Source of the DNA: a bacterium | GTDB taxonomy: Bacteria; Sysuimicrobiota; Sysuimicrobiia; Sysuimicrobiales; Segetimicrobiaceae | Length of the DNA stretch: 64,000 nucleotides | Assembly (NCBI GenBank): GCA_035307765.1 | Contig: DATGHU010000044.1 | Span: 1-64,000 of the forward strand | Direction: 5' to 3' | Part shown: piece after piece, positions 10,602-18,251 of the stretch | How the letters are laid out: each line of letters begins with the position of its first letter | Numbering within the stretch: position 1 is the first letter of the stretch | The notes under the pieces: generated by a model | What the model saw: only the letters and a program-made list of their open reading frames with translations | Databases searched by the model: none | Told to the model about the DNA's origin: nothing | Translations under genes and position numbers: made by a program

Positions 10602-11960
10602 TTACCCCTTGGACAAATGCCCAACTGTCGCTAGCACCCGGTCGACGAACTCTCCAGAGAGACCGCTGTAGGTTGATGGGTCGAGTGCGATTCGGATCCG
10701 CTCCAGGGACAGGTGAGCTCTCACTTCCTGATCGTCTCCTAGGATCATCTCGAGGGAACGACCAGACTCTACAGCAGTCATTGCGGCACGGTAGATAATG
10801 CCGTGCGCTCGCTGTCGCCCCACAGTAGGCGCAAGGGCCATCAGAACTGCTTCCGAACCGATAAGGCCTTTAGTAAGATTTAGGTTGAGGATCATGCGAT
10901 CGGACCGCACGATGAGGTTGCGCAGTAGTGCAATCGCTTGATGCAATGCCCCACCAGCAAGGATACAAGCCTCCGGAATAACCTCCCACTCCACATGCCA
11001 AGGTCCCGTTGCACGTTCGTGATCGGGGTGCATTGCAGTGTACATGAGCGCTGCATCGTGTGCTACAATCGCACCTAACGCCATCAACACTTCACAGGTA
11101 ATGGGATTGCGCTTTTGTGGCATGGTGGATGATCCACCTCTGCCTTCCACGTACCCCTCTTCTACTTCACTGACCTCAGTCTTCTGCAGGAGGGCAATTT
11201 CCTGACCAATCTTTGCTATCGTCCCGGAGATTAGCGCCAGCAGAGTTACGAACTCCACGAATACGTCTCGTGCTACATGCCAAGCGATACTCGGCACTCC
11301 AAGACCGAGTTCCCTCATCATTTCTCTCTGCACTACCAAGCCCTGGGCGCCCAGCGACGCAAGCGTGCCTGCTGCGCCAGCAAATTGCCCGACAAACAGG
11401 CGGGCCGCAATTGATTGCAACCGCTCCCGATGCCGAGCCAGTTCTGCGATCCATACCGCGACCTTAAAGCCAAAGGTGATGGGTAACGCGTGCTGCCCAT
11501 GGGTGCGGCCGGCCATGAGGGTATCTCGGTATCGCTTTGCAAGGTCCGCCGCTATATCGATTAGGAACTGAAGATCGCGGGTAAGAATGCCATGGACACG
11601 TCGCAACTGCAACACCACTGCTGTATCCATAATATCTTGCGTGGTGGCCCCCCAATGTACATACTCGCCAGCCCCCTTCTCACACTGCGCGGCGAGAATC
11701 CGGATCAGGGGGAGAATCGGATATCCGACCACTTCAGTTTGCCGTCCTAGCGCCTCGAAGTCGATACTCTCGATCCGGGCCTTGCAGGCGATCTCTTCTG
11801 CTGCCCACAAGGGGATGACGTCTGCGACAGCTCCCGCGCGCGCCAATGCGACTTCAACGTCAAGCCACGTCTGAACGAGTGACCGGTCCGTAAAGATGTC
11901 GCGCATCTCGGTGGTCCCAAACATGTCCCGGTAGATACGCGAATCTAGCAAGTGACTCAT
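10602..11960 (-). CDS. Fumarase/aspartase-superfamily lyase (adenylosuccinate lyase / carboxymuconate cycloisomerase-like)
   Basis: A protein of about 452 aa with the superfamily signature GGSSTMPQKRNP (the mobile catalytic loop), plus the upstream conserved HWGATTQDIMDTA and GRTHGQHALPITFG regions. These define the adenylosuccinate lyase / 3-carboxy-cis,cis-muconate cycloisomerase branch. The reaction is likely elimination of a carboxylated leaving group or an intramolecular version of it. Because it sits between a TPP dehydrogenase E1 pair and a sulfatase, with no purine genes nearby, a catabolic role is more likely than purine synthesis. ATG 11960 is preferred; a TTG at 11975 would overlap the preceding stop. 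Confidence 0.85.
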   Translation of the reverse strand: MSHLLDSRIYRDMFGTTEMRDIFTDRSLVQTWLDVEVALARAGAVADVIPLWAAEEIACKARIESIDFEALGRQTEVVGYPILPLIRILAAQCEKGAGEYVHWGATTQDIMDTAVVLQLRRVHGILTRDLQFLIDIAADLAKRYRDTLMAGRTHGQHALPITFGFKVAVWIAELARHRERLQSIAARLFVGQFAGAAGTLASLGAQGLVVQREMMRELGLGVPSIAWHVARDVFVEFVTLLALISGTIAKIGQEIALLQKTEVSEVEEGYVEGRGGSSTMPQKRNPITCEVLMALGAIVAHDAALMYTAMHPDHERATGPWHVEWEVIPEACILAGGALHQAIALLRNLIVRSDRMILNLNLTKGLIGSEAVLMALAPTVGRQRAHGIIYRAAMTAVESGRSLEMILGDDQEVRAHLSLERIRIALDPSTYSGLSGEFVDRVLATVGHLSKG

Positions 11961-11971
11961 CTGATCGCCAG

Positions 11972-12991
11972 TCAATTCATTACGGCGCGAAGGGCCGCCG
12001 CGATGGTAGTAGCGGAGGGGAGCGCTGCGACCTCTAGAGGTCGGCTGAAGGGGAGAGGTACATCGAGACCCGCCACCCGACGGATCGGAGCGTCTAGGTC
12101 GAAGAAGGCATGCTCACCGATAAGCGCGGCCAATTCGGACCCAAATCCGCCAGTACGCACCGCCTCGTGAGCAATCACAACGCGCCCAGTTTTCCTCACA
12201 CTCGCTAGAAGCGTGTCTAGGTCGAGTGGGTTCAGCGTGCGTAGTTCGATTACCTCGGTCTCGATGCCATCTGCCGCAACTTGTTCGGCGGCTTCCAGAG
12301 CCGGAATGAAGGTCCGCGAGTAGGTGACCAGGGTTACGTGCCCACCGCCACGAAGGATTCGAGCGTAGCCGAATGGGACGGTATAAACCCCTGCGGAGAC
12401 CGGGCCCTTAGTAAAATATAGTGCCTTGTGTTCGAGGAACACAACCGGGTCTGCTTCCTGCGCGGCCTGCAATAACAACCCCTTGGCATCGGCTGGAGTC
12501 GCGGGCACCACGACCCGCCAGCCAGGCGTGTGGCAGAAAAATGTTTCCAAACATTGCGAATGCTGCGAGCCTTTCCCGCCTCCACTCCCCTGTTGCGTCC
12601 GGACGATAATTGGGATATTTGTACGATTACCAGATATATATCGTAGTTTAGGGATTTGATTGAAGAGCATATCGGCCGCGACAAATGCAAAATCGACGAA
12701 CATCAGTTCCACGATAGGGCGAAAGCCACACTGGGCAAGGCCCAGCGCCGCGCCCAGGAATCCAGCTTCTGATATCGGCGTGTCGCGCACACGCTCTACA
12801 CCAAACTCTTCAAGAAGCCCTCGGGTTACGGTGTAGACGCCACCGTGGTGGCCTATGTCTTCACCGAGGAGGACGATCATAGGATCGCGGCGCATTGCTT
12901 CCCGCAAACCTTCGTTTATGGCTTCGGCGTATGTTATTGTTCGAACCGCCGTATCCGGGGGGTGCGGAGCGCGCGCGCTAGGCGTAGACAC
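11972..12991 (-). CDS. 2-oxo acid / acetoin dehydrogenase E1 beta subunit
   Basis: A protein of about 339 aa, the transketolase-like Pyr plus C-terminal half of a heterotetrameric TPP-dependent E1. Recognisable segments are TITYAEAINEGLREAMRRDP, LGEDIGHHGGVYTVTRGL, RVRDTPISEAGFLGAALGLA and EVIELRTLNPLD. It pairs with the alpha subunit encoded immediately upstream to decarboxylate a 2-oxo acid or cleave acetoin. GTG 12991 lies 9 nt after GGAGGAGG and overlaps the alpha stop by 14 bp, so the subunits are translationally coupled. No E2 acyltransferase or E3 gene follows, unlike standard complexes. Confidence 0.93.
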   Translation of the reverse strand: MSTPSARAPHPPDTAVRTITYAEAINEGLREAMRRDPMIVLLGEDIGHHGGVYTVTRGLLEEFGVERVRDTPISEAGFLGAALGLAQCGFRPIVELMFVDFAFVAADMLFNQIPKLRYISGNRTNIPIIVRTQQGSGGGKGSQHSQCLETFFCHTPGWRVVVPATPADAKGLLLQAAQEADPVVFLEHKALYFTKGPVSAGVYTVPFGYARILRGGGHVTLVTYSRTFIPALEAAEQVAADGIETEVIELRTLNPLDLDTLLASVRKTGRVVIAHEAVRTGGFGSELAALIGEHAFFDLDAPIRRVAGLDVPLPFSRPLEVAALPSATTIAAALRAVMN

Positions 12992-13928
12992 CGACCATAA
13001 CCTCCTCCGGCGCTGGTTCGGGACTCTGTCGTGCGAACATAACGGCATCATCGATTTCCACTTCCACTGCCGCCTCTATAGCATAGATCTCAATCTCCGG
13101 CGCGCCTTGCGATAACAGCCGCTGTCGGGCGATCACGAGGGGATCACGTTTCCGCCAGATTTCGAGCTCCCCGATCGGTCGATAGGATCCAGTATCCCCG
13201 TACATGTGCCCGCAAAATCGGTAGGTTTGCGCCTCGATAAGGATCGGCCCACCTCCCTGCCGCGTACGAGTTACGGCCTCAGCGGTCACCAGATACACGG
13301 CCTCGACGTCATTGCCGTCGACGACGACACCAGGAACGCCGTGGGAGGCGCCCCGCTGCGCAACAGGCACGCGGGTCGTCTTCGTGAACGGCGTCATCTC
13401 AGCGTATTGGTTGTTCTCACAGAAGAAGATGCAGGGAACATTCCACACCGTGGCGAGGTTTAGGGCCTCGTGGAAAACGCCCTGATTTGTGGCTCCCTCT
13501 CCAAAGAATGTGAGCACAACATGCTTACTCCCCTCGAGGCGGGCCGCGAGAGCTGCGCCCACTGCAATTGGTGGCCCTGCCGCGACGATCGACTTGGCCC
13601 CAAGATGGCCCACGCCGACGTCTGTGAAGTGCATCGAGCCTCCGCGGCCTCGACAACAACCTGCTTGCCGACCGTAAAGTTCTGCCATGCACGCCCGGGT
13701 TGACACGCCCTTCGCGAGAGCGGCCCCGTGTCCACGGTAGGTGCACACAATGCGATCATCCGCCAGGAGCGCGGCGCAGGCGCCGGCCGCGGTGCCCTCC
13801 TGCCCGATGCAAAGATGCAACGACCCGTAGATTTCCCCGCGCGCATACAGCGTCTCGCAGCGTTCCTCGAAGCGACGGACGAGAACCATTGTACGGTACA
13901 AGTCGGTCAAAGTTGGTTTGGGCGGCAT
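12978..13928 (-). CDS. 2-oxo acid / acetoin dehydrogenase E1 alpha subunit
   Basis: A 316-aa protein with the TPP-binding pattern GEGATNQG ... EALNLATVW ... FFCENN (GDG varied to GEG). Other family segments are RRFEERCETLYARGEIYG, LHLCIGQEGTAAGACAAL and the phosphorylation-loop-like YRFCGHMYGDTGSYR. ATG 13928 is chosen: GAGG lies 8 nt upstream and it fits the N-terminus of homologues (PTLTDLYRTMVLVRRFEE). An in-frame ATG at 13970 with AGGAGG 13 nt upstream would add 14 residues. First gene of the minus-strand cluster, divergent from the LacI-type regulator. A palindromic site (13943-13952) just upstream of the chosen start suggests repression by that regulator. Confidence 0.92.
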   Translation of the reverse strand: MPPKPTLTDLYRTMVLVRRFEERCETLYARGEIYGSLHLCIGQEGTAAGACAALLADDRIVCTYRGHGAALAKGVSTRACMAELYGRQAGCCRGRGGSMHFTDVGVGHLGAKSIVAAGPPIAVGAALAARLEGSKHVVLTFFGEGATNQGVFHEALNLATVWNVPCIFFCENNQYAEMTPFTKTTRVPVAQRGASHGVPGVVVDGNDVEAVYLVTAEAVTRTRQGGGPILIEAQTYRFCGHMYGDTGSYRPIGELEIWRKRDPLVIARQRLLSQGAPEIEIYAIEAAVEVEIDDAVMFARQSPEPAPEEVMVGVYA

Positions 13929-13941
13929 TCGAACATCCTCG

Positions 13942-13956
13942 ACAAACGTTTGCGTA
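13942..13956. promoter_or_regulatory. Candidate LacI-type operator, site 1
   Basis: ACAAACGTTTGCGTA contains the perfect 10-bp palindrome CAAACGTTTG with a central CG, the usual form of LacI/GalR-family operators. It lies 14 nt upstream of the preferred E1 alpha start and has a near-identical partner at 14081-14095. Binding here would block transcription of the minus-strand cluster. Confidence 0.55.
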
Positions 13957-14058
13957 CTTGAATTCCGCATGCTAGCGAAACTTCCTCCTGCCAATCCGCT
14001 GGGTGATAAGGAAATTTGAGAAACTAAAGGAGTATGCGAAGTGTAGACCAAATATATA

Positions 14059-15180
14059 ATGATGATGACGACTGTGCAGAACAAGCGTTTGCGTAAATCT
14101 ACGCTTCGGGACGTTGCCCGATTAGCCCGAGTGGATCCATCGGTTGTATCCCGTGTTTTGAATCAGGACCCAAGGTTGTCAGTCCGGGCTGCGACTCGTA
14201 CGCGCATCCTTGATGCAGCTCGAGGACTTGACTACCAACCGAACGGGCTGGCTCGCGGGCTCCGCCTGCAACGGACTAAGACCCTTGCCATGCTCATTCC
14301 AGATATCACGAATCCCATTTACGCGACGATAATCAGAGGGGCTGAACAAGCAACCCTGGCATATGGGTACAATCTTTTCATCTGCAATACGGGCGATGTC
14401 ACCGAACGCGAGATCGACGCGATTCGATCTGTGGCGGAAAAACGGGTAGACGGAGTGCTGATAGCCACCGCCCGGCACGAAGACGATCTCACGACCACAC
14501 TGAAAACACTCAACCTCCCGTGCGTGCTAGTCAATCGTCGAACGCAGGACGCCGCCTTCTCGGTCACAACAGACGACGCCACTGGAGCCCAATTGGGAGT
14601 AGAATATCTCATTGCTCTGGGCCATAGGCGGATCGCACATATCACTGGAGCACTCAGGACAGACACAGCACAACGACGCTTAGAAGGTTATCGCCGTGCA
14701 CTCCACACCACCAGCCAAAACGAGGAGATGGTCGTCGAAGGAGGTTTTCGGTACAATTCCGGTTTCGCGGCCATGCAGCGACTGCTCTGTTCCGACCCCC
14801 ACCCCACCGCCGTTTTTGTCGCCAACATCGTTGCTGCGTTGGGTGCGCTACGTGCCGTAAAGGGCGCCGGCTTGGCAGTGCCAGCGGATATCTCGATTGT
14901 GGGATTCCATGAGATCCTAGCTGCTGAACAGGTGGGTCCGACAATCACAACAGTGCGTATGCCTCTCGAAGCCATGGGCCGGCAGGCAGCTGACCTTCTA
15001 ATCGGAGTCCTAACAGGCCACGCCCCCCCAACCCGACACATAGTTCTCCAGGGAGCGGAACTACTTGTAGGAGAGTCCACGGCTGCGCTTCCGGTCCCAG
15101 AGCCGCAAGTCGCGCATGCCCAATTGGACGGGGGAGGCGGGCGAGACAGACGCGATGCTAGGGACAATAACTATGACTAA
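14059..15180 (+). CDS. LacI/GalR-family transcriptional regulator
   Basis: A 373-aa repressor-type regulator. The N-terminal LacI helix-turn-helix and hinge are STLRDVARLARVDPSVVSRV and GLDYQPNGLARGL. The periplasmic-binding-protein-like effector domain starts at KTLAMLIPDITNPIYATIIR and includes GHRRIAHITG and ADISIVGFHEI. Effectors of this family are usually sugars, sugar acids or their breakdown products. The last 25 or so residues, rich in Gly, Arg and Asp, extend beyond the usual end. Divergent from the E1-lyase-sulfatase-importer cluster and followed after 27 bp by an enolase-superfamily gene, so it probably controls both. Three in-frame ATGs (14059, 14062, 14065) make the start uncertain by two residues. 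Confidence 0.95.
   Translation: MMMTTVQNKRLRKSTLRDVARLARVDPSVVSRVLNQDPRLSVRAATRTRILDAARGLDYQPNGLARGLRLQRTKTLAMLIPDITNPIYATIIRGAEQATLAYGYNLFICNTGDVTEREIDAIRSVAEKRVDGVLIATARHEDDLTTTLKTLNLPCVLVNRRTQDAAFSVTTDDATGAQLGVEYLIALGHRRIAHITGALRTDTAQRRLEGYRRALHTTSQNEEMVVEGGFRYNSGFAAMQRLLCSDPHPTAVFVANIVAALGALRAVKGAGLAVPADISIVGFHEILAAEQVGPTITTVRMPLEAMGRQAADLLIGVLTGHAPPTRHIVLQGAELLVGESTAALPVPEPQVAHAQLDGGGGRDRRDARDNNYD
14081..14095. promoter_or_regulatory. Candidate LacI-type operator, site 2 (inside the regulator's 5' coding end)
   Basis: ACAAGCGTTTGCGTA matches site 1 at 14 of 15 positions and has the same orientation. The sites are centred about 139 bp apart. It overlaps codons 8-12 of the regulator gene, where autoregulatory or loop-forming operators are common. 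It could be partly constrained by coding (K-R-L-R), so support is weaker than for site 1. Confidence 0.45.
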
Positions 15181-15207
15181 AGTGAGCCCAGGTCGCTGGA
15201 GCAAGAT

Positions 15208-16404
15208 ATGAAGATAACGAAGATCGAAGTTTTTGTACTTGGTGACCCTCCCCCAATCGCAGGCGAGGAGGTCTTTTCCATGCCATCCCCCGGGGCATGG
15301 GGAGTCCGAATTCAAGGACTGCCGTTTGTCCGCATCCATACGGACGAAGGCATCACGGGTATCTCAGAAATTTTTTCCGTGCCGCCCGGTGTTGCCAAGT
15401 CTGTCCTCGATGGACCGAATTCGTTCCTCGGCCGCCATCTCATGGGTGAGGATCCCATACCCCCCGAGCGTCTCTGGGCTCACTTGTACAACACCGTCTT
15501 ACACAGCAATCGTCGGGGATGGGAACTCATTTGTATCGGTGCAATCGACGTTGCCATTTGGGATATCTTCGGTAAGGTGCTCAAACGACCGGTGTACCAG
15601 TTGTTGGGTGGGGCAGAGCGTGCCAGCCATCAGGTGTTGCGGGATGTGGAAGAAAAGCGTGAAGTTGTTCCGTACTGCACAATCATCTCGCGCGATTGGG
15701 ACAGAGATAGCGTCTTGACACAGCAGATTGATAAATTGGTTTATCTGCGCGACTTGGGCTTCAGAGGGATAAAGATCGAGCCCATGCGATCGACGCCCGA
15801 GACCATTATAGAACTGACCCGCAGAGCGCGCGAAGCATTAGGGCCTCAGGGAATTCTGTGTGTTGATGTTGGATGCCTCTGGAACGATGTCGGCATGGCC
15901 CTTGAGGTTATCGATCGTCTCGGGGAGTTCGGGTTGTTTTTCTTTGAAACCCCCTTTCCTCCCGAGTCCCTGAATGCCTACGCACGGCTCACTTCTAAAT
16001 GCCGAGTTCGAATTGCCGCAGGCGAGCATACAGTCTCTCGTTGGGAGTTCCTCGCGCTAATGGATGTTGGTGGCATTCAGGTGGTTCAACCCTATATCAC
16101 AACTGTCGGTGGATTCACCGAAGCCAGGCGGGTGCTTGAAATGGCGCTACCGCGAGGAGTGCTCGTTATCCCTGGCGGGTGGGGCACCCAAGTATTGGGC
16201 GCTGCAACAGTGCATTTTTCTGCCATGTCTCCCATCACACCTATTTTTGAGTACACGCCTGCTGAGATCTACAGCTCGCCTCTTCGCAAGGCGATTCAGG
16301 ATTGCGGCTTTACCGTCGTCAACGGCGCCATCGGCTTCCCCACCGCACCAGGTCTGGGCATAGACCTTCCGGAGGATCTCGTTCAACATTTTCGTGTTGC
16401 TTGA
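15208..16404 (+). CDS. Enolase-superfamily (mandelate racemase/muconate lactonizing type) dehydratase
   Basis: A 398-aa enzyme with an N-terminal capping domain and a C-terminal barrel. The catalytic Lys region is GIKIEP. The Mg2+ ligands are in VDVGCLW (Asp), FFETPFPPE (Glu) and AAGEHTV (Glu). These enzymes abstract the proton alpha to a carboxylate, most often dehydrating sugar acids. The specificity (galactonate, mannonate, fuconate or similar) cannot be told from motifs. It follows the LacI-type gene by 27 bp on the same strand, so the two are probably cotranscribed. ATG 15208 follows GGAGCAAGAT. Confidence 0.93.
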   Translation: MKITKIEVFVLGDPPPIAGEEVFSMPSPGAWGVRIQGLPFVRIHTDEGITGISEIFSVPPGVAKSVLDGPNSFLGRHLMGEDPIPPERLWAHLYNTVLHSNRRGWELICIGAIDVAIWDIFGKVLKRPVYQLLGGAERASHQVLRDVEEKREVVPYCTIISRDWDRDSVLTQQIDKLVYLRDLGFRGIKIEPMRSTPETIIELTRRAREALGPQGILCVDVGCLWNDVGMALEVIDRLGEFGLFFFETPFPPESLNAYARLTSKCRVRIAAGEHTVSRWEFLALMDVGGIQVVQPYITTVGGFTEARRVLEMALPRGVLVIPGGWGTQVLGAATVHFSAMSPITPIFEYTPAEIYSSPLRKAIQDCGFTVVNGAIGFPTAPGLGIDLPEDLVQHFRVA

Positions 16405-16449
16405 CCTGAGGCATCACGATTCCATCCGGGAAGGCGTCGGGGCCACGAA

Positions 16450-16474
16450 GCCTTCGCCCCCCGGGCGAAAGCCC
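16450..16474 (+). terminator. GC-rich hairpin after the enolase-superfamily gene
   Basis: About 45 nt after the stop lies TTCGCCC-ccc-GGGCGAA (16453-16469), which can also fold as GGGC-GAAA-GCCC with a GNRA tetraloop (16463-16474). There is no T-tract on the plus strand, so it is not a classical intrinsic terminator; it may stop or stabilise the 3' end in another way. Confidence 0.3.
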
Positions 16475-16569
16475 TCAAAAATATGAAAACACCTCATAAA
16501 GGGACGTCTCGATGGAGGGCGTACTGTACCCGCCCACAAGAGCGACAAGAACGCATGCACAACCGCATA

Positions 16570-17125
16570 AAGGTGGAGACATCCCATAGAGATCCCCCGG
16601 GTCTATGCCCGCTGATACTGGGAGGAATTAAGAACCACGGTGGGGATAGGGGGGAATAGCTACGAGATACGGATCAGGCAAATATACCCCCATAGTACTC
16701 TTATGGCAAGGGGACCCAGGTTCAGCGCAAGAACTGCTTCCCCTGACACCCGCGTTGGAGCGGTGGCTGGGAAGGCCGTGAAGGAGCATGGAGGGGTCAT
16801 CCTCAGGGCGTTGGGCATGGTCGGTCCTGCCGCACCTTGGAGGGTTCTCGACAGAAGGGGACCAGCTTTTGTTGACATCGTGGCCACAGAAACACGGTGG
16901 GAGGCATTTTGGCGACTAACCCGGACGCGAGCGTCACGGGCGTCACGCCTGACGCCGAAAACGACGGGCCCTATGCTGCCGATGACGATCAGCAACAAGT
17001 CGTGACGATCGGATGACGCCCGGCGCAGTGGTGACGCCCGGGTTCCTACCCCGTTAGCCACCTCGAGCAACTGGGCGCGGTGCGGTTCTGCACCGGCGTC
17101 CCAAACGGACTGGAAACGAACACCG
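16570..17125 (+). repeat. Dispersed repeat cluster 1 (elements B, A, C, D)
   Basis: A non-coding stretch with four short elements that recur in the window. B (16570-16611) matches 26853-26894, including AAGGTGGAGACATCCCATA. A (about 16641-16717, with GGATCAGGCAAATATACCCC) matches 27111-27198, 28971-29050 and 29121-29215. C (17013-17054, ATGACGCCCGGCGCAG then GGTGACGCCCGGGTT) matches 26989-27031. D (about 17076-17125, with CAAACGGAC) matches 27056-27103 and 29070-29118. Order here is B-A-C-D; in the 27-kb cluster it is B-C-D-A. Open frames running through the block do not follow the repeats and are not called genes. The rest of 16475-17430 holds nothing else I recognise. Confidence 0.75.
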
Positions 17126-17430
17126 GGTCGCCGCCGACCCAAGGAACCAGTTGGAGTTCTTGACAGCAGTCCGTCGAATTAGTCCAGCGGGGGAACGAAT
17201 TGACTGGCATGTTGCTGTCGAAACGGTCTCTATCTCTCGCTCTAGCCAGTGTGCCGTTTCAAGAATCCCAAAGTCTTCTGATTGAATTCATCCCTCCCTC
17301 CCAGGTGAGAAGTCACCTCCGGACTCACGGTTGCGGGAGCATAGGAAGATGACGCAGGCAGCCTTCGAGACGACAAGGGCCGACTGTTGGAGAGTCAGAC
17401 CCCGGAGCGAGTTCAGCAACGGAAGGACCG

Positions 17431-17569
17431 CGCGTTTGCAGGCGTTTGCAGAACGGGGATCCGGGAGGGCACCCTCTCGAGACAGTCTCTTCTGTGAGCC
17501 GTGTCCTGTGCGGTTTTCCGTGGTGGACCGTGCAGGACTCGAACCCGCGACGCCCGGGTTAAAAGCCCG
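17431..17569 (+). repeat. Putative attachment site attL: tRNA-Lys 3' fragment with downstream flank
   Basis: This 139-bp segment is repeated colinearly at 49395-49533. The first 20 bp (CGCGTTTGCAGGCGTTTGCA) and the last 65 bp (17505-17569) are identical except for one base; the middle is diverged at equal length. The last 46 bp or so are the 3' part of tRNA-Lys(TTT) on the minus strand, from the anticodon arm to CCA. The rest of the tRNA is absent, and one acceptor base is changed (GGTCC for GGCCC). This is the expected scar of a tyrosine-integrase element that enters the 3' end of a tRNA gene. Confidence 0.85.
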
Positions 17570-17744
17570 CACATATGATTGTCGCTCAGTACCGTCATGT
17601 GTCGCCGAATACGATCCTGTGCGGCTCTTGACCGTACGGATTGCCACCGAGTGACATTCCGTGATGCCCCGTGTCAAACCGCGCGTTTGCAAGACGTTAG
17701 CAAGTGCCGCGCGATCTGTTGCGACCCAGTGGTCGCCCTCATGA

Positions 17745-17945
17745 CTACCCAAAGCCTGCTTTGGTCGCTGAAATATCAGTGCCACTGCCAGCCACCCGAA
17801 GCGGGGTCTGTTTGAATATGGCCGCAACATGGTCCGGATCTCTCGACAAAGCCTTCAAATCACCGGACGGTGCCACAATCTCCAGCAATCGGCTGACTCC
17901 GCTTCCCTTGGTGTGAAAGGTATGGACACTGCCCTTTGGGATGCA
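17745..17945 (-). pseudogene. Cupin-domain protein remnant
   Basis: A minus-strand frame ending at TAG 17745-17747 reads LPAGHFVCIPKGSVHTFHT and later LLEIVAPSGDLKALSRD. That is the second conserved cupin motif (PKGxxHxF) and a typical C-terminal half. Upstream the frame is lost near 17945; continuation in another frame (LRFPLALIVRASGPRLEAL) suggests the N-terminal part lies at about 17950-18080 after a frameshift. No start or intact full frame exists. Lies just inside the island's left end; 17570-17744 shows no gene. Confidence 0.6.
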
Positions 17946-18251
17946 GACGAAGTGCCCCGCCGGTAGCCGCTGGCTCCGATTCCACGAATAGGTTCGGCCT
18001 TACCCATCAGCGCCTCGAGTCTAGGTCCGCTCGCGCGGACGATCAACGCGAGAGGAAACCGAAGCAAGTTCGGAGCGGCCCACGCCGTCCGATCGGGCGA
18101 GGCAGGACAACGACTCTCGTCATCGAACCGCCCTGCGGCGACACCATGAACGAGGGACGTGGGGATGGCGATGAAGACCACTCGCGTGGCGCCGTGAGCA
18201 TGAACGGGTGACGCCACCGCGATGATCTTCAGGGGAACAGAGGCAAATCTA

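Noticed and set aside
10602-11960. Housekeeping adenylosuccinate lyase (purB)
   Set aside because: The family fits, but the gene is in a catabolic cluster with no purine genes; a related lyase function is equally likely, so no symbol was given.
16640-17005. 121-codon plus-strand open frame
   Set aside because: It runs across repeat elements A and C without respecting their borders, has no family pattern, and the other repeat copies do not keep the frame.
17525-17570. Apparent second tRNA-Lys
   Set aside because: Only the 3' part from the anticodon arm is present; the 5' acceptor and D arm are missing and an acceptor base is changed. It is an attachment-site fragment, not a tRNA gene.
17855-18217. 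120-codon minus-strand frame as an intact gene
   Set aside because: Its middle partly matches a cupin N-terminal half, but the cupin core continues in another frame, so it is part of a broken gene.
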